Shown one piece after another: positions 19,778 through 28,258 of a stretch of 57,728 nt of DNA. Every line of letters starts with the position of its first letter. Position 1 is the first letter of the stretch. The position numbers and the translations under genes are program-made. The notes under the pieces were generated by a model, which saw nothing but the letters and a program-made list of their open reading frames with translations, did not search any database and was not told the DNA's origin. Source of the stretch: Bradyrhizobium oropedii (lineage in GTDB: Bacteria; Pseudomonadota; Alphaproteobacteria; Rhizobiales; Xanthobacteraceae); NCBI RefSeq assembly GCF_020889685.1, contig NZ_JACMYO010000029.1, positions 1 to 57,728 of the forward strand, given 5' to 3'.

Positions 19778-21304
19778 TTACGCCGCGCGCGACTGACCGA
19801 CGCGGCGCTCTGGCTTTAACGACGACATCGATTCCCCTTCCATATCCTGCGGCGCGCCCCAAAATTCCTGCACCGTCGGCCCATGCTTCAGCCGCTTGTC
19901 GCGCAGGAAGCCGAGAATCTCGTGCGGCCAGACCCGGCGTCCCATCTGCGTGTACCAGCGCATCGCATGACGAAGCCCGGCATCACGATGAAACAGCACG
20001 CGCAGTAAAGCCTTCGGACGGCATTGCAGCACCATCTCGGTGAACTTGAACCAGAGCAACACGCGCCACGGCGCCATGTGCCGTGTCGCGAGCACCTGAT
20101 GCTTGTAGTCCCAGCGGCGGCGATCGGCCTGAATCACGCGCCGTCCTGCCGCGAGGCGGAAATACGGCGTCCAGCGATGCGGCGTGACGTAGAGCATCTG
20201 GATCTGGTCGGGATCGTAGGACAGCAGCTGCCGCAAACCACGCCAATGATCGCGGTCGGTCTCCTCCTCGAAGCCGACCACCCAGGTCGCCATCGACAGG
20301 ATGCCGTGCCGGCGCATCAAGCGGATGGCCTCGCGGTCGGTCGTGGTGGTCGCGCCCTTGCGGATCAGCTCCAGCGTCTTCTCGTCGGTGTTCTCCATGC
20401 CGAGCAGGAAGCGCTGCCAGCCCGCCTTCTTGTAGAGATGCAGGATGTCGGCATCGCGCACGATGTCGTCGGCGCGGGTCGAGCCGACCAGGATCAGATC
20501 GACATTCTCTGCGATCAGGGCCTCGAGAAAGGTCCGCCAGGCCTTCTTCGAGACGGTCGGATTCTCGTCGGCGAAATTGATCACCTTGACGCCGTGGTCG
20601 CGATGGAGCCGCGCCAGCTCCTTGGCGAAGCGCACGGGATCGCGGTGCCGCCATCGGGTCCAGAAGCCGCGCTGGCCGCAATAATTGCAGAGATGCGGAC
20701 AGCCGCGCGAGAACTGCACCACGACGGCGCGCAGGCCTCCCCAATAGCTGTAGCGCGCGCGATCGATCAACTCCCAGCCGACGCGATAGGCATCGAGATC
20801 GCGGATCACCGGCGCAGGCCGGGTGACGCGCGGCCCGCTCTCGTCGCGAAACGCGATGCCGTCGATGCCGGCGAGATCGCCGCCATATTCCAGCGCCCGC
20901 ATCAGGCGGCGCGCAGTCTCCTCGCCCTCGCCGCGTACGATCGCGGTGACGTAGGGCTCCTCGCGCAGCACTTCACGCCAGTGATAGGTCGGGAACACGC
21001 CGCCATAGACGATCAGTGCCCTGGGCAAGGCCTTCACGATCGCTTGCGCCACCTCAGCAATGACAGGGTGGCCCGAGGTCGAGCCGGAATGGCCGAACAA
21101 CACCGCATCCGGCGAAAATCGCGACGCCTCCGCCAGGATGGCGGCGAGCGGCATCGGCCCGAACTCGGCATCGAGGAGACGAACCTGATGGCCGTCGTCG
21201 ATCAGGGGACCGCCGATCGACAGCAGCCCGAGCGGCGGCAAATGATCGTCGGGAATCCGGCTGCCGATCGCTGGATGCGGCACGTTGATGAGAAGTATGC
21301 GCAT
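19778..21304 (-). CDS. B12-binding-type radical SAM protein
   Basis: This 508-aa protein has an N-terminal Rossmann-like cobalamin-binding-type domain (residues ~1-150) and a radical SAM core with 'SRGCPHLCNYCG' (C202, C206, C209 in CxxxCxxC). The classic DxHxxG cobalamin motif is not obvious; 'FGHSGSTSGHP' lies near where it would be, so B12 may be bound base-off without the His ligand or not at all. The C-terminal ~150 residues ('HMAPWRVLLWFKFTEMVL') are an unassigned helical domain. The closest general group is the BchE/methylase class. It does not look like BchE, nor like the hopanoid methylase HpnP by its N-terminus. Substrate unknown. It is preceded by the cis-prenyltransferase gene on the same strand. 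Confidence 0.85.
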   Translation of the reverse strand: MRILLINVPHPAIGSRIPDDHLPPLGLLSIGGPLIDDGHQVRLLDAEFGPMPLAAILAEASRFSPDAVLFGHSGSTSGHPVIAEVAQAIVKALPRALIVYGGVFPTYHWREVLREEPYVTAIVRGEGEETARRLMRALEYGGDLAGIDGIAFRDESGPRVTRPAPVIRDLDAYRVGWELIDRARYSYWGGLRAVVVQFSRGCPHLCNYCGQRGFWTRWRHRDPVRFAKELARLHRDHGVKVINFADENPTVSKKAWRTFLEALIAENVDLILVGSTRADDIVRDADILHLYKKAGWQRFLLGMENTDEKTLELIRKGATTTTDREAIRLMRRHGILSMATWVVGFEEETDRDHWRGLRQLLSYDPDQIQMLYVTPHRWTPYFRLAAGRRVIQADRRRWDYKHQVLATRHMAPWRVLLWFKFTEMVLQCRPKALLRVLFHRDAGLRHAMRWYTQMGRRVWPHEILGFLRDKRLKHGPTVQEFWGAPQDMEGESMSSLKPERRVGQSRAA

Positions 21305-21413
21305 GGATGATCGCTCCCGCTTTCATTGGCGTGATCGTTCGTCCCCGCATCTTGAGAGAGAGAGCCCAACCCCCGGCCGGGCTTTTCGAGCAACTAGCGC
21401 AAGCTCTCTATTT

Positions 21414-21462
21414 GAGCATGATCTTTTCGGAAAACCGCTTCACACTTTTCCGGATCATGCTC
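21414..21462. repeat. Palindromic repeat GAGCATGATC...GATCATGCTC
   Basis: GAGCATGATCTTTTCGG at the left pairs with CCGGATCATGCTC at the right around a GAAAACCGC...TTTTC loop region. It lies right behind the stop of the cis-prenyltransferase gene and touches its last base. I recognise this as a repeat commonly seen between genes in Bradyrhizobium-type genomes. Confidence 0.8.
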
Positions 21463-22202
21463 TAGAGGTTCGGCACCTCCGCCGGCGCGATCGCGGTCAG
21501 CCCGCCGAAGCGGCGCTCGCGGCGATGGAAGGAGGCAAGCGCGTCGGCGAGATCGTCGGCATCGAATTCAGGCCACATCCGCTCGGTGAAATGCAGTTCG
21601 GCATAGGCGCCCTCCCAGAGCAGGAAGTCCGACAGCCGCTTCTCGCCCGAGGTGCGGATGATCAAATCGACGTCGCGCAGGCCGGCCTCGCCGGTGATCA
21701 GATCGGCGAAGGCCTCGCGGCTCAGTTCGCCGACGCCGGCGGCGCGCGCCGCGGCGTTCAGGATCGCGTCGCGCGCCGAATAGTCGATCGCGATGCGCAG
21801 ATGCAGCGTGGTGCCGTCTGCGGTCGCAGCCTCGGCACGCGTGATCGCCGTGGCGATGCCGTCGGGCAGCCGGTCGCGGCGCCCGATCACGCTGAGGCGG
21901 ACGCCGTTGCGCACGAGGGCCGCGATCTCGTTGGCCAGATAGAATCGCAGCAGTCCCATCAGCGCGGCGACTTCGGCCTTCGGACGGCGCCAGTTGTCGC
22001 TGGAGAACGCATAAAGCGTCAGTGTGCCGACGCCCTGGTCCGGCGCGGCCTCGACGATGCGGCGGATCGCCTCGACGCCTGCCTCATGTCCGCGCAGGCG
22101 CGACAGGCCGCGCCGCGTCGCCCAGCGGCCGTTGCCGTCCATGATGATGCCGACATGCAGCCGCATGGCGGCTTCCGGCTTGAGCGCGACGTTGCTTTGC
22201 AT
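21462..22202 (-). CDS. uppS: Undecaprenyl-diphosphate-synthase-type cis-prenyltransferase
   Basis: A 246-aa enzyme that chains isopentenyl units onto an allylic diphosphate with Z geometry; the usual product carries peptidoglycan and LPS sugars. The start at 22202 has GGAG upstream. The diphosphate-binding loop '[16 protein letters not shown]' carries the catalytic Asp, followed by '[17 protein letters not shown]', '[14 protein letters not shown]' and the C-terminal '[22 protein letters not shown]' and 'RRERRFGG'. All are conserved. It is not next to frr, cdsA or dxr as the housekeeping uppS usually is, so it may be a paralog dedicated to a special polyprenyl or terpenoid. Confidence 0.88.
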   Translation of the reverse strand: MQSNVALKPEAAMRLHVGIIMDGNGRWATRRGLSRLRGHEAGVEAIRRIVEAAPDQGVGTLTLYAFSSDNWRRPKAEVAALMGLLRFYLANEIAALVRNGVRLSVIGRRDRLPDGIATAITRAEAATADGTTLHLRIAIDYSARDAILNAAARAAGVGELSREAFADLITGEAGLRDVDLIIRTSGEKRLSDFLLWEGAYAELHFTERMWPEFDADDLADALASFHRRERRFGGLTAIAPAEVPNL

Positions 22203-22233
22203 CACAAAGTCTCCGGGCAAAAAAATGGGAAGA

Positions 22234-22617
22234 TCAAACCGGCTGGATACCAAGGCGGCCAGACGCGCCTTCGTCCTTGCCGGCGGCCTTGGCCGCGTCG
22301 CGCACCAGCTGCTCGAGCACGGCGAGATAATCGAGGAAACGGCGGCGGCCGCTCTTGGTCAGACGGCAGGTGGTGTGCGGGCGATTGCCTTCATAGCCCT
22401 TGATGACGTCGACGAGGCCGGCCTCCTGCAGTACCTGCAGATGCCGGCTGAGATTGCCGTCGGTCAGGCCGCAGAGCTGCTTGAGATCGGCAAAGGCGAG
22501 CCCCTTCGGATGCGCCATCAGCGAGGTCAGCAGGCCGAGCCGCGCCTTCTCGTGGATGACGCGGTCGAGGCCGTCATAGGCGAACGGCGCGGTGGTCACG
22601 TCAGTCTTCGGCATCAT
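22234..22617 (-). CDS. Winged-helix transcriptional regulator (HTH_34/ArsR-MarR-like)
   Basis: A 127-aa regulator with '[20 protein letters not shown]' and the recognition stretch '[22 protein letters not shown]', then a wing '[21 protein letters not shown]'. This matches the compact winged-helix family that often pairs with a small multi-span membrane protein. Its coding sequence overlaps the upstream membrane-protein gene by 17 nt, and uppS starts 31 nt after its stop. It probably represses its own operon through the palindrome at 23230-23246 (inference). Confidence 0.88.
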   Translation of the reverse strand: MMPKTDVTTAPFAYDGLDRVIHEKARLGLLTSLMAHPKGLAFADLKQLCGLTDGNLSRHLQVLQEAGLVDVIKGYEGNRPHTTCRLTKSGRRRFLDYLAVLEQLVRDAAKAAGKDEGASGRLGIQPV

Positions 22618-23218
22618 GGCCTCCGGAAGCGAAATACAACAGTGCTGCGAGCAGCAACTGGCCGATCGCGAATGGCAGTCCCATGGTCCAGGGCGACAGC
22701 GCGTGACTCTGGCTTGCGATCAGGAGCACCGTGAAGCCCGACAGGAAGTACCAGGCGCCGCCGAGCGCGATCGTGCGCGGCAGCAGGCGAACCGAAGCGA
22801 ACACGCCGAGGCTGACCAGCACCTGCCACAGGCCGGGCAGCATCCACAGCGTCTCGGGAGCGAACTTCCATTGCAGGATCGCAAGCAGCACGCCGGCGAT
22901 GACGGCGGGAACGAACTGCCCGATCGCCTGCTGGACCATCGCGTCTGCAAGGCCCGAATGATGCCGCCGTGAGCGCGCCTGCATCTCGATCCAGATCAGC
23001 ACGGCTGACAGCAGCGCAGCCGCCGCCCAGCCGGCAAGAAACGCAATCGGATGGCCGGTGGGATCGTCAAGCCAGAGATGTTGGGCGAGCGCCGTGATCA
23101 GCGCGATGCCGCTGGTGGCGGCGACGGTTGCCGGACCGTAGCCGCGGAACGCGGTTCCCGCCGCGATCTGGCTGCGGATCGCGAGAATATCGGCCAACGC
23201 CTTGTCAAGGTCGCGCAT
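22601..23218 (-). CDS. Multi-span membrane protein
   Basis: A 205-aa inner-membrane protein, unrecognised beyond that. After a cytoplasmic N-terminal ~30 residues it has about six hydrophobic spans, among them 'TVAATSGIALITALAQHLWL', 'AFLAGWAAAALLSAVLIWI', 'FVPAVIAGVLLAILQW', 'VLVSLGVFASVRLLP' and 'LPFAIGQLLLAALLYF'. ATG 23218 is chosen because the frame upstream is Cys/Pro-rich shadow. It is the first gene of the operon membrane protein-regulator-uppS, with the regulator overlapping its end by 17 nt. Confidence 0.8.
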   Translation of the reverse strand: MRDLDKALADILAIRSQIAAGTAFRGYGPATVAATSGIALITALAQHLWLDDPTGHPIAFLAGWAAAALLSAVLIWIEMQARSRRHHSGLADAMVQQAIGQFVPAVIAGVLLAILQWKFAPETLWMLPGLWQVLVSLGVFASVRLLPRTIALGGAWYFLSGFTVLLIASQSHALSPWTMGLPFAIGQLLLAALLYFASGGHDAED

Positions 23219-23229
23219 GATTCGTCCGA

Positions 23230-23246
23230 ACTTTGTATTGCAAAGT
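23230..23246. promoter_or_regulatory. Palindrome ACTTTG-N5-CAAAGT, candidate operator
   Basis: A perfect 6-bp inverted repeat with a 5-nt centre lies 11 nt upstream of the membrane-protein start, inside the probable promoter/leader. This is the expected place for autorepression by the winged-helix regulator encoded in the same operon. Binding is inferred. Confidence 0.5.
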
Positions 23247-23445
23247 ATACGGGATCGCCAAGTAAACGCAAGCGCGATTGCCGGCGGGCGGCAAGGCGGC
23301 TGGGCCGCGCTCAGACACGGTAAACAACCGATTGCCATTCCCGCTTTGGTTGCGATAGCATACGGCACAATTTCAACACAGCGACCATTTCTGTGACCGG
23401 AGCACTCCGTGGCCGGTCCGCGCGACTTTTTGCCGGGAGTTTTTC

Positions 23446-25659
23446 ATGAACCTCGCCCAGCACCTCAATCGCGTCGGCGCGTTTTTTCGACGTCTCCGGC
23501 GGCTGTATCGCACCGTCGAGGATCTCCGCATCATCGTCATCTGCCTCGCCGTCGGTGGTGTCGCGCTGCTGTATCTGGATCAGGGCAGAGACGTGGTCCG
23601 GGCGCTGGTCGACAGTGCCAACGCCACGATGAGCGGCTGGACGATTGCAGACGATGCGTGGCCGACCTTCGGGCGATGGGCTGCGTTCCTGGCGGCCTGC
23701 GTGTGGTCCGGCATCAACGCATGGTATTGGTCCAACCTGCTCTACAAGACCCGACAGGCGCAACAGCAGCCGCTGTGGTTTCGCTATCTTCGCCGCGTCT
23801 TCGGGATCGCGCCTCTGCTGGGCGCAATCGCTGCAATGTGGCTGAGCGCGCGACACGGCTTGCAGGATGCCTGGGTCGGAATGGCCTGCTTCACGCTGGC
23901 CGCTGCGCTTCTGTTTGCCTTCTTCATCTATCGCACCGTGCGGTTTGGTGCACAGCCGGGCGTGCAGCCTTTCGCCGCAATCCGGCTTGAACGCGGCGAT
24001 TGGGGCTTCATCGCTGCGACCATCGTCATCTCGGTGGCGATCTTCGTGCTGCTCTGGATATCCAGCGTCCGTACCCATTTCGCCTGGGCATTGGGACCCG
24101 CGGCGCTCGCCTATGGCGCGATCGGATGCATCATCCCGCTCACCAGCCTGCTGATCTTTCTGGTGCGGCAGCAAAGAATTCCGATCGTCCTGCTCGGCGG
24201 CATCGCCTTCGTGGTGTTCAGCCTGTTCAACGACAATCATCGCGTCCGCAGCCTGCCGGCCACTGCCGACATGTCGGCGCGTCCATCGCTCGAGCAGGCT
24301 TTGGCGCGATGGGAGGCCGGCCGCGCACCCAACGAACCGATGGTCCTCGTTGCCGCGGCCGGCGGAGCTTCGCGCGCGGCGTACTGGACCGGCACCGTGC
24401 TGCGGGCGCTCGATGAACGCAGCAACGGAAAATTCTCCGATCATGTGTTCGCCATCAGCAGCGTCTCGGGCGGCTCCCTCGGCGCAATCGGCTACGCGGC
24501 TTGGCTCGCCGATCGCCCGATGGGTTCGGAAGCATCCGGCAAGCAGGCCCGGCTGAATTTCGTGCAGACCTTCTTCGGCAAGGACTATCTGTCGCCGGCC
24601 ATCGGCGGGCTGCTGTTCACCGACCTGCTGCAACGTTTCCTGCCGGCGCCGTTGTTTCCCGACCGCGCCATTTCCCTGGAGGAGGCATTTGAGATCGGGT
24701 GGGATCAGCTCGCGACGGCCTGTAAACAGCAGCCGTGCCCGGCGAAGGGGCGCTTGGCGGGCGAGTACACCGGCATATGGAGCAAGTCCCGGCTGCAGCA
24801 AGACGACGGACGATGGGTGCCGATCGTGCTCGCCAATGGCACCTATGTCGAAACCGGCAAGCGGATCATCACCGCGCCGATCCGCATCGAAACGGACGCG
24901 TTCGAGGACACGCACGATTTCTACAAGCTGGCGCCGGCGCCGATCCGCGCGTCGACCGCGGTGCTCAATTCCGCCCGCTTTACCATCGTCAGCCCCCCGG
25001 GACGCCTGGTCAACGGCCAGTCCACCAGCGGGCGCATCATCGACGGCGGCTATTTCGAGAATGGCGGCATGGAGACCGTCTATGACCTCGCGCGCTATCT
25101 GAAGCGAACCGGACGCACACGGAAGATCGTCATCATCGAAATCCTGAACGACGACACCATGGGTCCCGAGGACCTCGCGCGGCATACCGGCGGCCAGCCG
25201 GTCCCGGTCGAGCCGGCGAAGGCCCAGCCGCGCTCACCCATCCTGATCGAGGTTACGTCGATCATCGGTGGCCTCTATCATACGCGCGGTGCGCGCGGCG
25301 TGCTCGGCGCCAAGCGCGTCTCCGATACCAGCATATCCGGCCTGGAGAATGCCGAGTTTCACTCGTTCGATCTCAAGCCCCTTGGCGACGACGCCTACAC
25401 GGCCATGAGCTGGGTGCTCTCGCTCGGCACGCTCGATGCGATGGACGTGACCTTCAACGTCGACCCGGGAAAGATCGACGAGTTCCTCGCAAGCCGCCAC
25501 TACACGCCAAGCATGGAGGAGACGATGATCGCCGATCTTCGCGCAGTCATCGGTCGCGCCACGGAGAATCGCCGCCAACTCGACGATGTGCTCAAGACCT
25601 TGAACACGGATATCAGGCCGCCGATGCTGGAAGCCACTATCGCGCAGAAGCGAAAGTGA
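23446..25659 (+). CDS. Membrane-anchored patatin-like phospholipase
   Basis: A 737-aa protein. The first ~275 residues carry several hydrophobic spans ('IIVICLAVGGVALLYL', 'FIAATIVISVAIFVLLWI', 'IGCIIPLTSLLIFLV', 'IVLLGGIAFVVFSLF'). The rest is a patatin-type domain: an oxyanion loop 'AAAGGASRAAYWTG' (~302-315), a nucleophile elbow 'ISSVSGGSLGA' with Ser341, and the dyad Asp533 in 'IDGGYFENGG'. Patatin enzymes use a Ser-Asp dyad to cut acyl esters. The loop (AGGASRA instead of GGGxRG) and elbow (SxSxG instead of GxSxG) differ from classical patatins but match a subgroup of large membrane patatin-like proteins. The active site is probably cytoplasmic, acting on membrane lipids. ATG 23446 follows a GGGAG site. 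It converges on the DUF1428 gene. Confidence 0.85.
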   Translation: MNLAQHLNRVGAFFRRLRRLYRTVEDLRIIVICLAVGGVALLYLDQGRDVVRALVDSANATMSGWTIADDAWPTFGRWAAFLAACVWSGINAWYWSNLLYKTRQAQQQPLWFRYLRRVFGIAPLLGAIAAMWLSARHGLQDAWVGMACFTLAAALLFAFFIYRTVRFGAQPGVQPFAAIRLERGDWGFIAATIVISVAIFVLLWISSVRTHFAWALGPAALAYGAIGCIIPLTSLLIFLVRQQRIPIVLLGGIAFVVFSLFNDNHRVRSLPATADMSARPSLEQALARWEAGRAPNEPMVLVAAAGGASRAAYWTGTVLRALDERSNGKFSDHVFAISSVSGGSLGAIGYAAWLADRPMGSEASGKQARLNFVQTFFGKDYLSPAIGGLLFTDLLQRFLPAPLFPDRAISLEEAFEIGWDQLATACKQQPCPAKGRLAGEYTGIWSKSRLQQDDGRWVPIVLANGTYVETGKRIITAPIRIETDAFEDTHDFYKLAPAPIRASTAVLNSARFTIVSPPGRLVNGQSTSGRIIDGGYFENGGMETVYDLARYLKRTGRTRKIVIIEILNDDTMGPEDLARHTGGQPVPVEPAKAQPRSPILIEVTSIIGGLYHTRGARGVLGAKRVSDTSISGLENAEFHSFDLKPLGDDAYTAMSWVLSLGTLDAMDVTFNVDPGKIDEFLASRHYTPSMEETMIADLRAVIGRATENRRQLDDVLKTLNTDIRPPMLEATIAQKRK

Positions 25660-25668
25660 CGAAGACCA

Positions 25669-26025
25669 TCACACCTTCACCAGGCTGGCAAAGCCGCCAT
25701 AGATCATCCGCTTGAGATCAAACGGCGCCGTTTTCGGATCCATCGACGAGAAGCGGGGATCCGCCATCACCTTGGCGTTGACCTTGTCGCGCTGGGCGCG
25801 CGATTTGTAGGTGATCCAGGCGAACACGACGGTTTCGCCGGCCTTCAGTTTCACGCTCTGCGGAAACGAGGTCAGCTTGCCCGGCTTGACGTCATCGGCG
25901 ACCCATTCGCGATAATCCAGCGCGCCATGCTCGCGCCAGACCTTGCCGGCCTTCTTCGAGAGCTGGGCGTAGGCCTTGAGTTTCTTCTTTGGCACGGCGA
26001 CGACGAAACCATCGACGTAGGGCAT
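25669..26025 (-). CDS. DUF1428 family protein
   Basis: A 118-aa protein opening 'MPYVDGFVVAVPKKKLKAYA', the hallmark of DUF1428 (dimeric ferredoxin-like alpha/beta barrel fold), with 'TVVFAWITYKSRAQRD' and 'PFDLKRMIYGGFASLV' at the end. ATG 26025 has AAGGA upstream. The biochemical role of the family is unknown. It lies 106 nt downstream of the DUF899 gene on the same strand, and such genes are often found with AHSA1/DUF899 genes. Confidence 0.93.
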   Translation of the reverse strand: MPYVDGFVVAVPKKKLKAYAQLSKKAGKVWREHGALDYREWVADDVKPGKLTSFPQSVKLKAGETVVFAWITYKSRAQRDKVNAKVMADPRFSSMDPKTAPFDLKRMIYGGFASLVKV

Positions 26026-26131
26026 GGGCGTTTCCTTCTGTACTGGACCGTCATTGCAGGCAGCAGCGCATACGAGCGCGCAGCCCATCACAGGCTTCGC
26101 GAAACAATGACGGCGTGTGACGCGCCAAGCG

Positions 26132-26869
26132 TCAGGTATGACAGCAGGATGCCTGAACCGGCGCCGGTTGGTACTGGTCACGTAGCCGCACCCAATCCAT
26201 CGGATAGGGCAAGCCTTCCTCGTGGCGGCCGAGCGGCGTCAGGTCGAGATAATGATAGGCGGCATTCATCATATCGAGGCCGCGCGCGAAGGTCGAGTAG
26301 GTGTGGAACACGCTCCCCTCCTCGTCGCGGAAGAACACGCTGATGCCGGGCAGCTCGGGACCATAGAGCGGCGTCGTTCCATAATTGTATTTCGCGTCCC
26401 CAGCATCGATCTGACCTTGCGTGAACGACACACCGTAATCGTAGTTGAAGTCGTTGGTTCCCGACGACAACCAGTCGAAGGTCCAGCCCATCCGCTTCTT
26501 GAACGCCTCGAGCTTGGCCAGCGGCGCCCGCGAGATCGCGACCATCGTGGTGTCGCGCGCGGCGAGATGCGGAACCATGCGCTCGAAGCCGTCGACCCAG
26601 AACGAGCAGCTCTTGCAGGCGGCATCCCATTCCGGCGCGAACATCACGTGCTGCACCACGAGCTGCGGCCGGCCCTTGAAGAGATCGCCGAGCGTCACCT
26701 TGCCATCAGGCCCGTCGAACACATAGTCCTGGTCGACCTTCACCCAGGGCAGCTCGCGGCGCTGCCGGCTCACCGCTTCGCGGGCCTGGGTCAGCTCCTT
26801 CTCGCTGATCATCAGCGCCTTGCGGGCCGCGATCCATTGTTCGCGCGAGACGATTGTGTGTTGAGACAT
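26132..26869 (-). CDS. DUF899 family thioredoxin-like protein
   Basis: A 245-aa cytoplasmic protein of the DUF899 family, which has a thioredoxin-like fold. Visible phrases are 'REQWIAARKALMISEKELT', 'LPWVKVDQDYVFDGPDGKV', 'CKSCSFWVDGFERMVPHL' with the CxxC-type pair in place of the thioredoxin site, and 'ISVFFRDEEGSVFHTYSTF'. The C-terminus ends Cys-Cys-His-Thr. The family is uncharacterised; a redox role is inferred from the fold. It starts 18 nt after the AHSA1 gene and is the third gene of the ArsR-controlled cluster. Confidence 0.93.
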   Translation of the reverse strand: MSQHTIVSREQWIAARKALMISEKELTQAREAVSRQRRELPWVKVDQDYVFDGPDGKVTLGDLFKGRPQLVVQHVMFAPEWDAACKSCSFWVDGFERMVPHLAARDTTMVAISRAPLAKLEAFKKRMGWTFDWLSSGTNDFNYDYGVSFTQGQIDAGDAKYNYGTTPLYGPELPGISVFFRDEEGSVFHTYSTFARGLDMMNAAYHYLDLTPLGRHEEGLPYPMDWVRLRDQYQPAPVQASCCHT

Positions 26870-26887
26870 GGCATGCTCCTTTGCAGG

Positions 26888-27373
26888 TCAGGCGTCGACA
26901 TACTGTTCCAGATTGCCGAGGAATTCGGTCCAGCCGCGCTGATGGTTGTCGCGAGCGGTCTCATCGACGAACTGCGCGTGATGGAAGGTGAGCAAGGTGC
27001 CGCCGGCGTCGGGCTTGATCGACACCGTCACTTCGGACTCGCGCTCCGGCGTCGAATGCCAGGCCCAGCTGAACACCAGCTTCTCGTTCGGCACCACCTC
27101 ACGATAGGTGCCGCCGACCTCGTGATATTCGCCGTTCTTGCCGGTGAACTTGATCCGGTAGCGTCCGCCGACACGAACATCGAGCTCAGCCTGGGTCGTG
27201 CCGGGCTTGATCTGCCCCGGCCCGAACCATTGCACTAGGTTTTCCGGCTCGGTCCACGCGGCGTAGACTTTTTCGGGCCGTGCGCGGAGGAGCCGCGTGA
27301 GGGTAAGGCTTGGACGCGCGGCAAGGCCGGCGTCGGCGGCGACTGCGGATTGGTTTGCCGATTGGATTGCCAT
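26888..27373 (-). CDS. SRPBCC (AHSA1-like) domain protein
   Basis: A 161-aa protein with the START/Bet v1-like AHSA1 fold: 'LTRLLRARPEKVYAAWTEPENLVQWFGP', 'DVRVGGRYRIKF', 'EKLVFSWAWHSTP' and 'GWTEFLGNLEQYVDA'. The family forms a hydrophobic cavity for a small ligand; the ligand is unknown. ATG 27373 is preceded by GGAGGA at good spacing, and the longer frame is shadow. Its first 139 nt lie inside the end of the ArsR gene in a different frame, so the two are probably translationally coupled. Confidence 0.92.
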   Translation of the reverse strand: MAIQSANQSAVAADAGLAARPSLTLTRLLRARPEKVYAAWTEPENLVQWFGPGQIKPGTTQAELDVRVGGRYRIKFTGKNGEYHEVGGTYREVVPNEKLVFSWAWHSTPERESEVTVSIKPDAGGTLLTFHHAQFVDETARDNHQRGWTEFLGNLEQYVDA

Positions 27374-27702
27374 GGATCTTCCTCCACAAAGGCTGCAAGG
27401 CGGTCGAGATTGTCGGACCAGAATTGCGCGTAGCGATTGAGCCAGTTCATCGCCTGCTCCATCGGCCTCGCGGTGAGCCGGCACGCCACGGTGCGGCCGG
27501 TCTTTTCGCGTGCGACGAGGCCCGCATCGGTGAGCACGTCGAGATGCTTCATGATCGCCGGCAACGACATCGCGAATGGCTGCGCCAGCTCGCTCACCGA
27601 CAGGCTTTCCTGCTCACCGAGCCGCGCCACAAGCGCGCGGCGGGTGGGATCGGAAAGCGCCGCGAAGGTGCGGTCCAGTGCTTCGTCTTGATACTTAACC
27701 AT
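27235..27702 (-). CDS. ArsR-family transcriptional regulator
   Basis: A 155-aa winged-helix regulator: 'LDRTFAALSDPTRRALVARL', recognition helix region 'FAMSLPAIMKHLDVLTDAGL' and the wing 'REKTGRTVACRLTARPM'. It lacks the Cys metal site of classical ArsR. This subtype almost always precedes AHSA1 genes. The conserved part ends near residue 110 ('NLDRLAAFVEED'); the remaining ~45 residues, rich in Pro, Ser and Arg, are read from DNA that also encodes the AHSA1 start. It probably represses the cluster from the AACC-N4-GGTT palindrome at its own start. Confidence 0.9.
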   Translation of the reverse strand: MVKYQDEALDRTFAALSDPTRRALVARLGEQESLSVSELAQPFAMSLPAIMKHLDVLTDAGLVAREKTGRTVACRLTARPMEQAMNWLNRYAQFWSDNLDRLAAFVEEDPWQSNRQTNPQSPPTPALPRVQALPSRGSSAHGPKKSTPRGPSRKT

Positions 27703-27708
27703 ACGGTT
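27697..27708. promoter_or_regulatory. Palindrome AACC-ATAC-GGTT, candidate ArsR operator
   Basis: An inverted repeat covers the ArsR start codon, embedded in the AT-richer TATACTAAACC stretch that could hold a -10 element. The position fits autoregulation. Binding is inferred. Confidence 0.4.
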
Positions 27709-27844
27709 TAGTATAGGCGCAAACGGCGCGGCGTCAAGCGCGATCCTTCACGATTGCGCGAACAGGGGCGCTGCCTCACGACAAATGGCTGGGACGACCG
27801 GAGACCGCGAACGCCCTGCGGCCGAACGCGTTCGCAGCCGACGG

Positions 27845-28138
27845 CTATTGCGGGTGTGTTTTGCGATGCCGGTGCTTATGACGATAGCGTCGCGGCTCCG
27901 GCTGCAGCTGTGCGCGAAACAGGAAGCGCGGGTTCTCCCCGCAGGCGAGATAACGCCCCGACACGCTCGCAAGGCACTGATCGTAGGTTTGGTAGGCGCA
28001 TTCGCCGGGATAGCCGAGGCTCGGCCCCTGCGCGCACCACGGATAGTCATAGGGGTCGGCGGAGGCAGGCTTGATGCTCGCGGCACCGGCGAGCGCCATC
28101 GTTCCCAAAGCAAGCATTGCCAATCGCGATGTGCGCAT
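27845..28138 (-). CDS. DUF3551 small secreted protein
   Basis: A 97-aa protein with a signal peptide ('MRTSRLAMLALGTMALAGAA', cleavage near ...KPASA) and then the DUF3551 core 'YDYPWCAQGPSLGYPGECAY' and 'QCLASVSGRYLACGENPRF', whose four cysteines probably form two disulfides in the periplasm. The tail is His/Arg/Lys-rich and could bind metal (inference). Such genes occur in large numbers in Bradyrhizobium and have no known role. ATG 28138 starts the signal peptide. Confidence 0.9.
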   Translation of the reverse strand: MRTSRLAMLALGTMALAGAASIKPASADPYDYPWCAQGPSLGYPGECAYQTYDQCLASVSGRYLACGENPRFLFRAQLQPEPRRYRHKHRHRKTHPQ

Positions 28139-28258
28139 GATCCTATTCCTCCGATGCCGCAGTGAGCAAAGTGCGGCATCTCGGGTAAGGTTCCTGAAGG
28201 TCATTTTATTCCGCGTCAAGGCCCAGCAGAAGGCCAGGCGTTTCCTGACGCTTGAAGC

